64,000 bases of DNA from Mesorhizobium japonicum MAFF 303099 (GTDB taxonomy: Bacteria; Pseudomonadota; Alphaproteobacteria; Rhizobiales; Rhizobiaceae), in assembly GCF_000009625.1 (NCBI RefSeq), contig NC_002678.2, forward strand, positions 5,798,001-5,862,000. The letters are read 5' to 3'. Positions 1 to 9,334 of this stretch are shown one piece after another (within the stretch, counting starts at the first letter, position 1; the number at the start of each line of letters is the position of its first letter). The position numbers and the translations under genes are program-made. The notes below the pieces were generated by a model. It had not been told where the DNA came from and searched no databases. It saw only the letters and a program-made list of their open reading frames with translations.

Positions 1-271
<271 letters not shown>

Positions 272-275
<4 letters not shown>

Positions 276-1123
276 GCGTCGCGGTCCCTGATCTTCTGCG
301 GCAAATTGTCGATCAGCAGGTTGACGCTGATGGTGAGGCTGGCGATCGCCAGCGAGGGAATGATGACGGCGGGCGCCGCAAAGGGCAGGCCCCCTATGTT
401 CTCGCGCACCAGCGCGCCCCAGTCGGCGAGCGGCGGCTGCAGGCCGAGCCCGAGGAAGGACAGGCCGGAGAGCAAGAGCACGATGAAGACGAAGCGCAGA
501 CCGAAATCGGCCAGCACCGGGCGGATGATGTTGGGCAGGATTTCGGATCCGATGAGATAGGCGGTGCTTTCGCCGCGGACCCGAGCGACGGTCATGAAGT
601 CCATGCTGTTGATGTTGACGGCGAGCGCCCGCGCGAAGCGGTAGGCGCCCGGTATATAGATGACGGCAAGCGTCAGGATCAGCGCTGGTATCGACGAGCC
701 GACCGCGGCGACGACCACAAGGCCGAACAGCTTGCTGGGGATGGAATTCATGGCATCCAGGAAGCGGCTGAGGCAGGTGTCTACCCAGCCGCCGATGACG
801 GCCGCGGTCATCCCCAGCACCACGCCCGAGAAGCAGGCGATGGCGACGGCGGCGAGCGATATGCCGACCGTGTAGCGCGCGCCCATCAGCACCCGCGAGA
901 GCATGTCGCGCCCCAGATAATCCGAGCCGAGCCATAGTCCCTGACGCATCGGGCCGAAATAATCGTCGTCGACGATGTCGCCGATGGAATGGGGAATGAT
1001 GGTGGGCGCGAAGATGGCGATCAGCGTCCACGCCAGGATGACCAGCGAGGCCACGATGCCCACGAGATTGTAGCTATGGCCAAGGAAGGACCGTCCGGAA
1101 GCTGCCACGCGCGCCATCGTCAT
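272..1123 (-). CDS. ABC transporter permease, DppC/OppC type
   Basis: 283 aa inner-membrane permease of a peptide-type importer. It has an N-terminal membrane segment, then the family motif LGSDYLGRDMLSRV (compare G-T-D-x-L-G-R-D in DppC), several further hydrophobic helices, and the cytoplasmic EAA-like coupling loop around VARVRGESTAYLIGSEILPN. The ATG at 1123 overlaps the stop of the preceding permease gene (ATGA); an in-frame extension to 1207 would lie inside that gene and has no membrane-protein character. It forms a heterodimer with the DppB-like protein encoded just upstream. Confidence 0.9.
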
Positions 1124-2070
1124 CTGATCCTCGGGTTGGACATGATGGCGATGATGTCGGCGACCGTGATGAGCAAGAGGTAGCCGAGGCAGAAGATCAT
1201 CGCGCAACTCTGGATCAGCGGCAGGTCGCGGGTCGCTACCGCATCGACCATCAGCTTGGCGATGCCGGGATAGTTGAAGATCGTCTCCACGATGATAACG
1301 CCGCCGACCAGATAGGACAAAGATAGGGCGACCGCGTTGACAATCGGCCCGAGCGCATTGGGAAGCGCGTGCTTGAGCACCATGCGGCTGCGTGAGGCGC
1401 CTTTGAGAAGCGCCATCTCGACATAAGGCGTGGAGAGCGTTTCGATCACCGCGGCACGGGTCATGCGGATCATCTGTGCGGAGATGACGAAGGTGAGCGT
1501 GATCACGGGCATTGCATAGATGCGCGCGAGATCGGTCAGCGTGTGCGCTTCATTGACCGAGGATAGTGCCGGCAACCATTTGAGGTAAACGGCGAAAAGC
1601 AGCACCGCGAGGGTCGCGACCATGAATTCCGGCACCGAGATCACGCCGATCGAAAGGATGGTGACGGTTCGGTCGTAGAGGGAGCCGCGCAGCATGGCGG
1701 CGGTGATGCCCAGCGTCAGCGCGAGGGGCACCGAGAGCAGCGTGGTGATGCCGGCGAGTTCCATGGTGTTCACGAAGCGTCCGCCGATCAGCGCCGCGAC
1801 CGGCATCTCATTGGCATAGGAGGTGCCGAGATCGCCGTGGAGAAGGCCGAAAAGCCAGCGCAGGAAGCGAAGGATTGCCGGATCGTTGAGATGCATGGCT
1901 TCGCGCAGGCCCGCGACGGCTTCCGGAGTCGCCGCCTGGCCGAGCAGAATCGACGCGGTATCGCCAGGCAGCATGCTGGTGGCGAAAAACACCGCGAATA
2001 GAACGATCATAAGCGTGACGACCGCGATCGCGAGTCGCTTCAGCACGAGGTTTAGAACCCCAGACGTCAT
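1120..2070 (-). CDS. ABC transporter permease, DppB/OppB type
   Basis: 316 aa permease beginning MTSGVLNLVLKRLAIAVVTL, the usual DppB start in which the first helix is followed by the family stretch MLPGDTASILLGQAATPEAV. The EAA loop lies around ALLKGASRSRMVLKHALPN. It is the first membrane subunit after the solute-binding protein gene, separated from it by about 86 bp that hold a strong hairpin. The longer reading frame upstream of 2070 is the antisense/out-of-frame shadow of the binding-protein gene, so the ATG at 2070 is preferred. Confidence 0.9.
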   Translation of the reverse strand: MTSGVLNLVLKRLAIAVVTLMIVLFAVFFATSMLPGDTASILLGQAATPEAVAGLREAMHLNDPAILRFLRWLFGLLHGDLGTSYANEMPVAALIGGRFVNTMELAGITTLLSVPLALTLGITAAMLRGSLYDRTVTILSIGVISVPEFMVATLAVLLFAVYLKWLPALSSVNEAHTLTDLARIYAMPVITLTFVISAQMIRMTRAAVIETLSTPYVEMALLKGASRSRMVLKHALPNALGPIVNAVALSLSYLVGGVIIVETIFNYPGIAKLMVDAVATRDLPLIQSCAMIFCLGYLLLITVADIIAIMSNPRIR

Positions 2071-2118
2071 GGAAGCGCTCCTGCGGTTGCGTTCGGCCAA
2101 GCCATATTGCGCAATAGG

Positions 2119-2148
2119 TGCCAGGGGCCGGCTGCCCGGTCCCTGGCA
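2119..2148 (-). terminator. Intercistronic hairpin between binding protein and permease
   Basis: An inverted repeat with 8-bp outer arms TGCCAGGG/CCCTGGCA and an inner CCGG/CCGG pair lies between the solute-binding protein stop and the first permease. No run of T follows it, so it is more likely an mRNA-stabilising or partial-termination element that raises binding-protein expression relative to the membrane subunits than a complete terminator. Confidence 0.55.
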
Positions 2149-2156
2149 GGCGCCTC

Positions 2157-3767
2157 TCAGGCTTCGAGCCAGAGATATTCCGCCATTGCGTAGCCCATCA
2201 TGCCACCGAGCGGGTTCGCCTCCAAACCCTTCACCTTGCTGGAGAGGGCATCCACGTTGGAAATGTAGGCCGGGATGATGGTTCCGGCCTCCTCGGAGAC
2301 CATGACCTGCATCTGGTTGTAGATTTCCTTGCGCTTGGCCTGATCGAGCGAGCCGCGCGCCTCGATAAGCAGCTTGTCGAACTTCTCGGACTTGTACTGG
2401 CTTTCGTTCCACGGCGCGTTGGAAGCGTAGAGGAGCGAGAACAGGATATCCGGCGTCGGGCGTGGATTGATGTTGCCGAAATGGATTGGCGCCTTGAGCC
2501 AGTAATTGTCCCAATAGCCGTCGGACGGGACACGCTGGACGTCCAGCTTCATGCCGATATCGGCGCCCGCGGCCTGGATGATCACCGCCATGTCGATCGA
2601 GGAGGTCGCGGCATCGGATGCGATCACCGGAATGGACTGGCCGAGCAAGCCTGACTTCTGGAAGTGGAACTTCGCCTTGTCCGGGTCGAAAGCCTTCGGC
2701 TTGATGTCGGGATTGTGGAAGATGTTTGCCGGGGAGACAGGCTGGTCGTTGCCAATCTCGCCAAGTCCGCGCAACGCCGATTTGACGATCTGCTCGCGGT
2801 TGACGAGATATTTCATGCCAGCCACGAAGTCGGCCTTGTTGCCCGGATCCATGTCGAGCCGGATGTTGAGGTCGGTGTAGTTGCCCGAGGTCGTCTTTGA
2901 CAACTCGAAGCCCTGCTGCCCGCCGATGAGCTTCATGGCGCGCGGATTGATCGAAGCCGCAAAATTGATGTCGCCGGAAAGCAGGGCGTTGACGCGGGCG
3001 CTGTCGTCGCTGATGGCGATGAACTCGAAGGAGTCGAGATAGGGCTTGCCCGATTTCCAGTAGTTCTTGTTCTTGGTGACGACTGACCGCACGCCCGGCT
3101 CGAACGTTTGCAGCACGAAGGCGCCGGTGCCGTTGCCCTTGGAGAAGTCCGTGGTGCCGTCCTGGACGATCATGAAATGGTGCAGCGCCAGGATGGTCGG
3201 AAGGTCGGCATTAGGGTCGGCGAGCGTAATCTCCACGGTCGACTTGTCGACCGCCTTGAAGCCGGTCATCTGCGCAGCGATCTTGGCGACCTTGGAACCA
3301 ACCGATTTGTCGAGATGGCGCTTCAGCGAGTAGACGACGTCGTCGGCGGTGAGGTCCTTGCCGTCGTGGAAGGTGACGCCCTTGCGTAGCTTCACGGTCC
3401 AGGTCTTGGCGTCCTTGCTGTCGAAGCTTTCAGCCAGTTCCATCTGCGTGACGCCATCCTTGTCTAGGAAAGTCAGGCGGTTGTAGAGCGAGCAGCAGCG
3501 GACATAGTCGGTCGACAGCGACGCCTTTGCCGGATCGAGCGTGTCGGCGGTCGAGGACGACCAGCCGGCGGCCTTGAACGTTCCGCCGGAAACCGGCGTG
3601 GCGGCGACGGCATTGGTGGCACGGCCAAGCACTATGCTGCCCGCCGCAACCGCAGCGCCGCCCGCCAGCAGCATCTTGAGGAGTTCGCGGCGGCTCGCGC
3701 CCCGCCGGATGGCATTTTCGACCATGGCATCGTCTGCGCTGGTCCAGTTCGTGATCTTGTCGGTCAT
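2157..3767 (-). CDS. Peptide-type ABC transporter substrate-binding protein (SBP_bac_5 family)
   Basis: 536 aa, normal length for DppA/OppA-like binding proteins. The N-terminus carries a twin-arginine motif SRRELLK at residues 25-31, then a hydrophobic stretch and an A-x-A-like cleavage region (NAVAA), so export to the periplasm by Tat is likely. The body has the family segments LAESFDSKDAKTWTVKLRKG and VTFHDGKDLTADDVVYSLKR. It is followed by DppB, DppC and ATPase genes and preceded by a HAD hydrolase gene, so the imported compound is probably processed by these neighbours. Family firm; ligand (peptide, opine, amine conjugate) unknown. Confidence 0.9.
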   Translation of the reverse strand: MTDKITNWTSADDAMVENAIRRGASRRELLKMLLAGGAAVAAGSIVLGRATNAVAATPVSGGTFKAAGWSSSTADTLDPAKASLSTDYVRCCSLYNRLTFLDKDGVTQMELAESFDSKDAKTWTVKLRKGVTFHDGKDLTADDVVYSLKRHLDKSVGSKVAKIAAQMTGFKAVDKSTVEITLADPNADLPTILALHHFMIVQDGTTDFSKGNGTGAFVLQTFEPGVRSVVTKNKNYWKSGKPYLDSFEFIAISDDSARVNALLSGDINFAASINPRAMKLIGGQQGFELSKTTSGNYTDLNIRLDMDPGNKADFVAGMKYLVNREQIVKSALRGLGEIGNDQPVSPANIFHNPDIKPKAFDPDKAKFHFQKSGLLGQSIPVIASDAATSSIDMAVIIQAAGADIGMKLDVQRVPSDGYWDNYWLKAPIHFGNINPRPTPDILFSLLYASNAPWNESQYKSEKFDKLLIEARGSLDQAKRKEIYNQMQVMVSEEAGTIIPAYISNVDALSSKVKGLEANPLGGMMGYAMAEYLWLEA

Positions 3768-3831
3768 ATCATTCCCCTTTCTGTTTGTTTCTCCGGGATG
3801 CTCGTCTTGCTGCGGCTTTCCGGGCTTGGGC

Positions 3832-4554
3832 TCAGGTTCGTTCCTTCAGGCTTTCCCGCACGGCCGCCGCCAATGCGGCCATTGAGGTGAAGTGGTAGTC
3901 CGGCACGGTGAAACGCTCGGGCTCGATCGTGCCGCCATAGCCCTTCTGGGCGTGCCGGCGCTCGATCCAGCAATTGGTCATGCCAAGTGCCCGGGATATG
4001 CCGATGTCGTGGTACTGGCTTTGCGCGACATGCAGGATGTCGTCCTTGCTGTCGCCTCGGGAGGCCACGAAGTCGAAGACCTTCTGAAAGAAGGCCGGGT
4101 CCGGTTTCTCGGTGTCGGTATCGTCGACGGTGAAGGTGGCGAAAAAGGGCGATCCGAGCTGCTTTTCGAAATGATCGAGCGCCCAGCGCCGGGCATTGGT
4201 CATGGCGATCAGCCTGTGGGATTTCGCAAGCTCGGCCAGTGCCGCCGCGCTGTCGGGGAAGCCTCGCCAGAGGCTGGCCGAATCCCGCAGGCGGACGCCG
4301 TATTTTTCCTCAGCCGGCAGGCCGAGCCGCGGCGCGATGACTGTGTAGACACGCACAAGATCGTCGGGGAACAGGCCGGCATCGGGCATGTAGCGGGCCT
4401 GCCGGTAGAGGCTCAGCGCTTCTTCGCCATCGATCGAAACGCCGGCCTCCGCGGCAATTTCCGCCAGGCAGGTCGTGATGCCATCTTCGAAGTCGATCAG
4501 CGTGCCGACGACATCGAAGGTCAAGTATTTGAATTCACTAAAGCCCCTGGCCAA
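3832..4554 (-). CDS. HAD-superfamily hydrolase (haloacid-dehalogenase type II-like)
   Basis: 240 aa cytoplasmic hydrolase. Motif I is FDVVGTLIDF with nucleophile Asp14; motif II is AMTNARRW; motif III/IV lie in EKPDPAFFQKVFD and QSQYHDIGISRALGM. The cap region between motifs I and II suits a subclass-I HAD of the 2-haloacid dehalogenase/phosphatase branch; true dehalogenase activity cannot be read from sequence. It is 64 bp upstream of the transporter binding-protein gene and downstream of an aminotransferase gene. A paralogue lies at 7338-8006 on the other strand, suggesting duplicated roles in one pathway. Confidence 0.85.
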   Translation of the reverse strand: MARGFSEFKYLTFDVVGTLIDFEDGITTCLAEIAAEAGVSIDGEEALSLYRQARYMPDAGLFPDDLVRVYTVIAPRLGLPAEEKYGVRLRDSASLWRGFPDSAAALAELAKSHRLIAMTNARRWALDHFEKQLGSPFFATFTVDDTDTEKPDPAFFQKVFDFVASRGDSKDDILHVAQSQYHDIGISRALGMTNCWIERRHAQKGYGGTIEPERFTVPDYHFTSMAALAAAVRESLKERT

Positions 4555-4637
4555 GACTGGCTCTCCTCTGCGCGCGGCCGATTTGCATGTGTTGAACAGA
4601 ACAAAATTCCGTGCTGTCCGGGGCGTCGGCCCTTTTC

Positions 4638-4661
4638 GAAGGCCCGGAAATCCGGGCCTTC
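4638..4661. terminator. Perfect 10-bp stem hairpin between aminotransferase and HAD genes
   Basis: GAAGGCCCGG and its exact complement flank a 4-nt loop. It lies about 130 nt downstream of the aminotransferase stop codon and 84 nt upstream of the HAD start on the minus strand. There is no clear T-run on either side, so it may attenuate rather than end the transcript, dividing the 7019-to-1 gene string into two expression levels. Confidence 0.45.
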
Positions 4662-4791
4662 TGGCCTTGTCTTAACTGCAGTCTGGCACTTCCCCCGCGC
4701 TGGATTCGCCGAAAAGGCGTGAGGAGGCGGCACAAAATTGCGAAATCGTCCGCCCCGGCGATATTTCGAGACACGACATATTTCGCCGCCG

Positions 4792-6165
4792 TCATGCCAG
4801 AGCCTGGCGGACATCGGGATCCGCCAGCGTCTGGTCGAGCGTCCGGCGTGTGCGCTCGATGATCGCATCGATGTCGGCGTCGGTGCAGCAGAGCGGGGGA
4901 GCATAACCAAGAACCCCATTGGCAAAAGCGCGGATGATCAGGCCGTTGTCCCACGCCCGGTCGAAGATGCGCCGTGCCGGCATCGCCGACGCCGGAAGCG
5001 GCGTCTTCTTCTCCTTGTCGACCACGAGCTCGATGGCGGCTAGCATGCCGCGGCCGCGCACGTCCCCGACCAGCGGATGATCGCTCAGGCCGGACAACCC
5101 TGCCATCAGGCGGGCGCCGGCCTTGATGCCATTCTCCAACAGGCCGTCTTCGTAGAGCTTCAACACCTCGAGCGCGACGGCAGCGCTGACGGGGTGCGCG
5201 GAATAGGTGTAGCCGTGGCCGACGGACGAAGCGCCCGCGCCATCGGCAATGACGTCGTAGACATGATCGGCCATGAACACGGCGCCCATGGGAACATAGC
5301 CCGAGGTCAGCCCTTTCGCGGTCGTCATGAAATCGGGAACGATCTCCTCGTCCGTGCAGGCGAACAGCGGCCCCGTGCGACCGAAGCCAGTGATCACCTC
5401 GTCGGCGATGAACAGGATGCCGTACTCCCGGCAGAGTTCGCGCATGGCCTTGATCCAGCCTTTCGGCGGGACGATGACGCCGCCCGAGCCCTGGATCGGC
5501 TCGGCATAGAAGGCGGCGACCCGCTCCGGTCCGAGCTCTTCGATCTTGGCCTTCAGCGCGGCGAGCGATGCGGCAATGATCGCGTTGGCGTCCTCGCCGA
5601 CCGGGTTGCGATAGGGGTAGGGGGACGGGATCTTGTGCTGCCATTCGAAAGGAATGCCGAAACCGGCGTGAAAGGCGGGCAGGGCAGTCAGGCCCGCGCC
5701 GACCACCGACGACCCATGATAGCCCTGTTCGATGGAAATGAACTGGTCGCGTTTCGGCGCGCCCCTGGCATTCCAGTAGTAGCGAACGAAACGGACCGTG
5801 CTGTCGACCGCGTCGGATCCGCCAAGCGTGAAAAAGACATGATTGAGATCCCCGGGCGCGCGCTCGGCCAGCTCCGAAGCGAGCCGGATGGCCGGCTCCG
5901 CGCCGAGGTCGAAATAGGCGGTGGCGTAGGGAAGCTCGCGCATCTGCCGGGCGGCCGCCTCGACGATGCTGTCGTGGCCGTAACCGGCGTTGACGCACCA
6001 CAGTCCCGCGAAGCCGTCGACGAGTTGCCGGCCGGACGCTTCGGTCACGGTCGCGCCCTTGGCCGATTTCAGCACACGCACGCCGAGCGCCTCATGGCCG
6101 CGATATGAGGAGACCGGATGAATGAGATGGGCGCGGTCGAGTTCGATCAGGGAATTGGCGAGCAT
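4792..6165 (-). CDS. Class-III PLP-dependent aminotransferase (omega-amino acid/amine:pyruvate type)
   Basis: 457 aa fold-type I enzyme. Residues typical of class III are clear: GSDAVDSTVRFVRYY near residue 117, the cofactor aspartate D255 in IADEVITGFGRTG, and the Schiff-base lysine K284 in TTAKGLTSGY. Length and motifs match omega-amino acid:pyruvate, putrescine:pyruvate or GABA-type aminotransferases. It transfers an amino group from an omega-amine, giving a (semi)aldehyde that the nearby GabD-like and second aldehyde dehydrogenases could oxidise. It follows the GNAT gene by 14 bp. The exact amine is not deducible. Confidence 0.88.
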   Translation of the reverse strand: MLANSLIELDRAHLIHPVSSYRGHEALGVRVLKSAKGATVTEASGRQLVDGFAGLWCVNAGYGHDSIVEAAARQMRELPYATAYFDLGAEPAIRLASELAERAPGDLNHVFFTLGGSDAVDSTVRFVRYYWNARGAPKRDQFISIEQGYHGSSVVGAGLTALPAFHAGFGIPFEWQHKIPSPYPYRNPVGEDANAIIAASLAALKAKIEELGPERVAAFYAEPIQGSGGVIVPPKGWIKAMRELCREYGILFIADEVITGFGRTGPLFACTDEEIVPDFMTTAKGLTSGYVPMGAVFMADHVYDVIADGAGASSVGHGYTYSAHPVSAAVALEVLKLYEDGLLENGIKAGARLMAGLSGLSDHPLVGDVRGRGMLAAIELVVDKEKKTPLPASAMPARRIFDRAWDNGLIIRAFANGVLGYAPPLCCTDADIDAIIERTRRTLDQTLADPDVRQALA

Positions 6166-6179
6166 TGTTATCCTCCGGA

Positions 6180-7019
6180 CTAGCCGAGCGCCTGGTTGGC
6201 GAGTGCGTAAACTTTCGGCCTGGCCTGTTCCGCGCTCTTCCCGGGCGGACGGTCCATGGTCACGCCGCCGCCGACATGGACGAGGCCGATTTCCTCGAGC
6301 CAGCCGGCGATACCCGTTCTGCTGTCGGTATCCACCCGCAGGAAAGCGCCGGGGCGCGAACCGGCGAAGAAACGGATCAGGGTCCTGGCATCCTCGGCAT
6401 TTCCGGCGATGACGGGGCCGATCACCTCGCCGCGTCCGAACGGACGGATCGCGGCATAGGCCTGGAGGGCACCGTTGCGGCGGATGACGGCGAACTGGCC
6501 CCGCTCCGCCAGCGCATCGATCAGGGCCTCCCGGTCGGCGCCATAGGCATCGCGGTCCAGCGCCTTGATTTCGGGCAGATTGCGGGTGTCTGCGGCTTCC
6601 ACGCCGCCGGGTGCGTCAAGCGCCGCAACCTGGCCTTGATGCTGCAGGATCGTACCGGAGGGGACAAAGCCAAGTTTCTCATAGAGAGGCATCCCGTCCA
6701 GCGTCGCGACAAGCCGCAACGGACGGTTTCCAGCCAAGGCGAAGGCCCGATCCATAAGCCGGCGCCCAAGCCCCTTGCCGCGCGCGTTCCTGTCGACGAT
6801 CACCATGTTGATCATTGCGCAATCCATGCCGTAGGGCGTGACCAGGATGGTTCCGGCGACGCGCCCCTGGTCGTCGAGCGCGACCGAGCCGCTCGAAAGC
6901 TGCAGCGCCATCTGCCAGTCCTGTGGGCGATGCGGCCAGTTCTCCTGGCGGGAAAGCACAACCGCTCCCTCGATATGGTCAGGTTCGAAGGCCCGAAGTT
7001 CTATCTCGTCCTGCTGCAT
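6180..7019 (-). CDS. Double-domain GNAT N-acetyltransferase
   Basis: 279 aa. The N-terminal GNAT domain (about 1-140) contains the acetyl-CoA pyrophosphate-binding motif RNARGKGLGRRLMDRA (R-x-x-G-x-G/A), followed by LYEKLGF, the usual fifth strand/helix. The C-terminal half resembles the second acetyltransferase-like domain of YitH-type proteins (FGRGEVIGPVIA). It probably acetylates a primary amine or amino acid. It heads the minus-strand operon containing the aminotransferase. A paralogue with the same architecture lies at 16138-17037. Confidence 0.82.
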   Translation of the reverse strand: MQQDEIELRAFEPDHIEGAVVLSRQENWPHRPQDWQMALQLSSGSVALDDQGRVAGTILVTPYGMDCAMINMVIVDRNARGKGLGRRLMDRAFALAGNRPLRLVATLDGMPLYEKLGFVPSGTILQHQGQVAALDAPGGVEAADTRNLPEIKALDRDAYGADREALIDALAERGQFAVIRRNGALQAYAAIRPFGRGEVIGPVIAGNAEDARTLIRFFAGSRPGAFLRVDTDSRTGIAGWLEEIGLVHVGGGVTMDRPPGKSAEQARPKVYALANQALG

Positions 7020-7337
7020 GAGGCATCCTTCCGTCTGCCATAAGTCTCGACCATCGGCGCGCCGCAGATCGTCTGAAGGCGCCGGTCTGGGCGGTATCTT
7101 TCGCCGTAGCGCGACAGCCGCGCCGCATCTTGTGCTGGCATTGGCAGCGGCGGATGCGTTTCAGGTCGCGGAAGGCGCCCTCATTGGCCACCCGGATGCT
7201 ACAGCGTGCCAAACCGTATGGCGGATACGGAACTTTCTGCTTTCCGGAGGGCGATTTCGGTCAGGTGGGTCGCTGCCTGCCGTCCTATGATGAAATACAT
7301 CCCAATGCGGATGTGCTTCCACCGGAGATCGACGGAC
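7020..7337. other. Divergent intergenic region, 318 bp
   Basis: It separates the minus-strand GNAT operon from the plus-strand HAD/FAD-oxidase pair, so it should carry promoters for both. I saw no convincing -35/-10, sigma-54 or operator motif and no coding segment with family resemblance. A GGAG ribosome-binding site lies at 7324-7327 before the HAD ATG. Confidence 0.5.
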
Positions 7338-8006
7338 ATGGCTTCCTTCAGGCCCAAATACATCACCTTCGACTGCTACGGCACGTTGACCCATTTCCAG
7401 ATGGCGGAAGCGGCGCGCGACCTCTACGGCAGCCGGCTCGACGAACCGCGCATGCAGGAGTTCATCAAGAACTTCGCGGCCTATCGGCTTGACGAGATCA
7501 TGGGCGACTGGAAGCCCTATGCCGACGTCGTCCACAACGCACTCGAGCGCTCCTGCAAGCGCAACGGCGTCGCCTTCAGCGCCGACGACGCCAGGATGGT
7601 CTATGAGCGCGTCCCGACCTGGGGGCCTCACGCGGACGTTCCGGCCGGCCTGGCGAAGGTGGCCAAGGAGATTCCGCTGGTCATCCTGTCCAACGCCATG
7701 AACGCGCAGATCATGTCCAATGTCGAGAAACTCGGCGCGCCGTTCCATGCCGTCTACACGGCCGAGCAGGCGCAGGCCTACAAGCCCCGCTTCCAGGCTT
7801 TCGAATACATGTTCGATAGGCTGGGCTGCGGTCCCGAAGATATTCTTCACTGCTCGTCTTCGTTCCGCTACGACCTGATGTCGGCGCACGATCTCGGCAT
7901 CAAGAACAAGGTCTGGGTCAATCGCGGGCACGAACCGGCCAATCCGTATTACGGCTATGTCGAGATCGCTGATATTTCCGGTCTCGCGGGCGTGGTTGGA
8001 CTCTGA
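7338..8006 (+). CDS. Haloacid dehalogenase type II-like HAD hydrolase
   Basis: 222 aa. Motif I YITFDCYGTLTHF places the nucleophile at Asp12; motif II is VILSNAMNAQ; motif III Lys lies in AQAYKPRFQAFEYMFD; motif IV is SSSFRYDLMSAHDLGI. The pattern FDCYGTL with a small helical cap is that of 2-haloacid dehalogenase-like proteins. The ATG at 7338 has a GGAG site 10 nt upstream; the 44-residue in-frame extension is basic and unlike the family. It is co-transcribed with the FAD oxidase 16 bp downstream and is paralogous to the HAD gene at 3832-4554. Confidence 0.87.
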   Translation: MASFRPKYITFDCYGTLTHFQMAEAARDLYGSRLDEPRMQEFIKNFAAYRLDEIMGDWKPYADVVHNALERSCKRNGVAFSADDARMVYERVPTWGPHADVPAGLAKVAKEIPLVILSNAMNAQIMSNVEKLGAPFHAVYTAEQAQAYKPRFQAFEYMFDRLGCGPEDILHCSSSFRYDLMSAHDLGIKNKVWVNRGHEPANPYYGYVEIADISGLAGVVGL

Positions 8007-8022
8007 AACAGGCGGATTGCCG

Positions 8023-9297
8023 ATGAAGCTGGTCTCCTACTGGCACGACACCGCCCCGGCGTTTTCCGGCGGGGCGCAAGGCCCGGTCGAGGGGCACTAC
8101 GATGCCGCCATCATCGGTGGCGGCTTCACCGGTCTCGCCGCCGCGCGTCAGCTGGCGAAGGCCGGTGCCAAGGTGGCGGTGCTGGAGGCGCAGCGTGTGG
8201 GCTGGGGCGCATCCGGCCGCAATGGCGGCCACCTCAACAACGGCCTCGCCCACAGCTACCTCTCGGCCAAGTCCGAGCTCGGCAAGGACCGCGCAATCGC
8301 GCTTTACCGGGCGCTCGACAGTTCCGTCGATACCATCGAGGCGCTGGTCGCCGAAGAAGGCATCGATTGCGATTTCCGCCGCGCCGGCAAGCTGAAGCTC
8401 GCCTCCAAGCCTCGGCATTTCGAAGCGATCGCCCGCAACTTCGAAGCCGTCCACGCAGAGGTGGATCCGGACACGGCGCTGTTGTCGGCGGCCGACCTCC
8501 AATCCGAGATCGGCTCGCCCTTCTATGGCGCGATGTTGTCGAAGAAGAGCGCCATGATGCATATGGGCCGTTATGTGGCGGGTCTCGCCACCGCCGCCAC
8601 CCGTCATGGCGCCGTCATCCATGAGAACACGGTGGTAACGGAACGCAAGCAGGTCGGCGGCAGGCATGAGCTGACCACTTCGCGCGGCCGCGTCAGCGCC
8701 GACAATGTGCTGGTGGCGACCGGCGCCTACACCACGCCGAATTTCGATTATTTCCGCCGGAGGATCATCGCCGTCGGCAGCTTCATCATCGCCACGCGGC
8801 CGCTGAGCGACACCGAGGTCGCAGCGACCATGCCCGGCAACCGGACATGCGTGACCTCGATGAACATCGGCAATTACTTCCGGCTGTCGCCTGATAACCG
8901 GCTGATTTTCGGCGGCCGCGCACGCTTCTCGGCGACATCGGACCAGCGCTCCGACGCCAGGAGCGGGCAGATCTTGCGGGCAGGCCTCGCGGCGATCTTC
9001 CCGCAACTCGCCAAGGTCGGGATCGACTATTGCTGGGGCGGGCTGGTCGACATGACCAAGGACCGCTTTCCGCGCGCCGGTTACCATGAGGGTGTCTGGT
9101 ACGCGATGGGCTATTCCGGCCACGGCGCGCAGCTTTCCACCCATCTCGGCATGATCCTGGCCGACGCCATGCTAGGCCGCGAGGATCGCAATCCGCTGAA
9201 GGGGCTCGAGTGGCCCGCTATTCCCGGCTATTCCGGCAAGCCCTGGTTCCTGCCGATGGTCGGGCTCTACTACAAGGCGCTCGACCGGATTCAGTGA
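8023..9297 (+). CDS. FAD-dependent oxidoreductase of the DadA/PuuB (gamma-glutamylputrescine oxidase) type
   Basis: 424 aa. The dinucleotide-binding motif DAAIIGGGFTGLAAARQLAK begins near residue 25, followed by the GASGRNGGH segment that contacts FAD in DAO-family amine oxidases. The C-terminal GMGYSGHGAQ-like segment (AMGYSGHGAQLSTHLG) closes the FAD site. It probably deaminates an amine or N-substituted amino acid with O2 or a quinone. Start ATG 8023 is chosen because it gives the standard family N-terminus and follows the HAD stop by 16 bp. A related enzyme is cut by the right window edge. Confidence 0.88.
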   Translation: MKLVSYWHDTAPAFSGGAQGPVEGHYDAAIIGGGFTGLAAARQLAKAGAKVAVLEAQRVGWGASGRNGGHLNNGLAHSYLSAKSELGKDRAIALYRALDSSVDTIEALVAEEGIDCDFRRAGKLKLASKPRHFEAIARNFEAVHAEVDPDTALLSAADLQSEIGSPFYGAMLSKKSAMMHMGRYVAGLATAATRHGAVIHENTVVTERKQVGGRHELTTSRGRVSADNVLVATGAYTTPNFDYFRRRIIAVGSFIIATRPLSDTEVAATMPGNRTCVTSMNIGNYFRLSPDNRLIFGGRARFSATSDQRSDARSGQILRAGLAAIFPQLAKVGIDYCWGGLVDMTKDRFPRAGYHEGVWYAMGYSGHGAQLSTHLGMILADAMLGREDRNPLKGLEWPAIPGYSGKPWFLPMVGLYYKALDRIQ

Positions 9298-9334
9298 TCT
9301 CCGATCCGGCGCGGGAGGGCTTCGGCCAACCGCT

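Noticed and set aside
4538..6001. Long minus-strand frame of 487 codons rich in Arg and His
   Set aside because: It is the shifted-frame shadow of the aminotransferase gene, which has intact PLP motifs.
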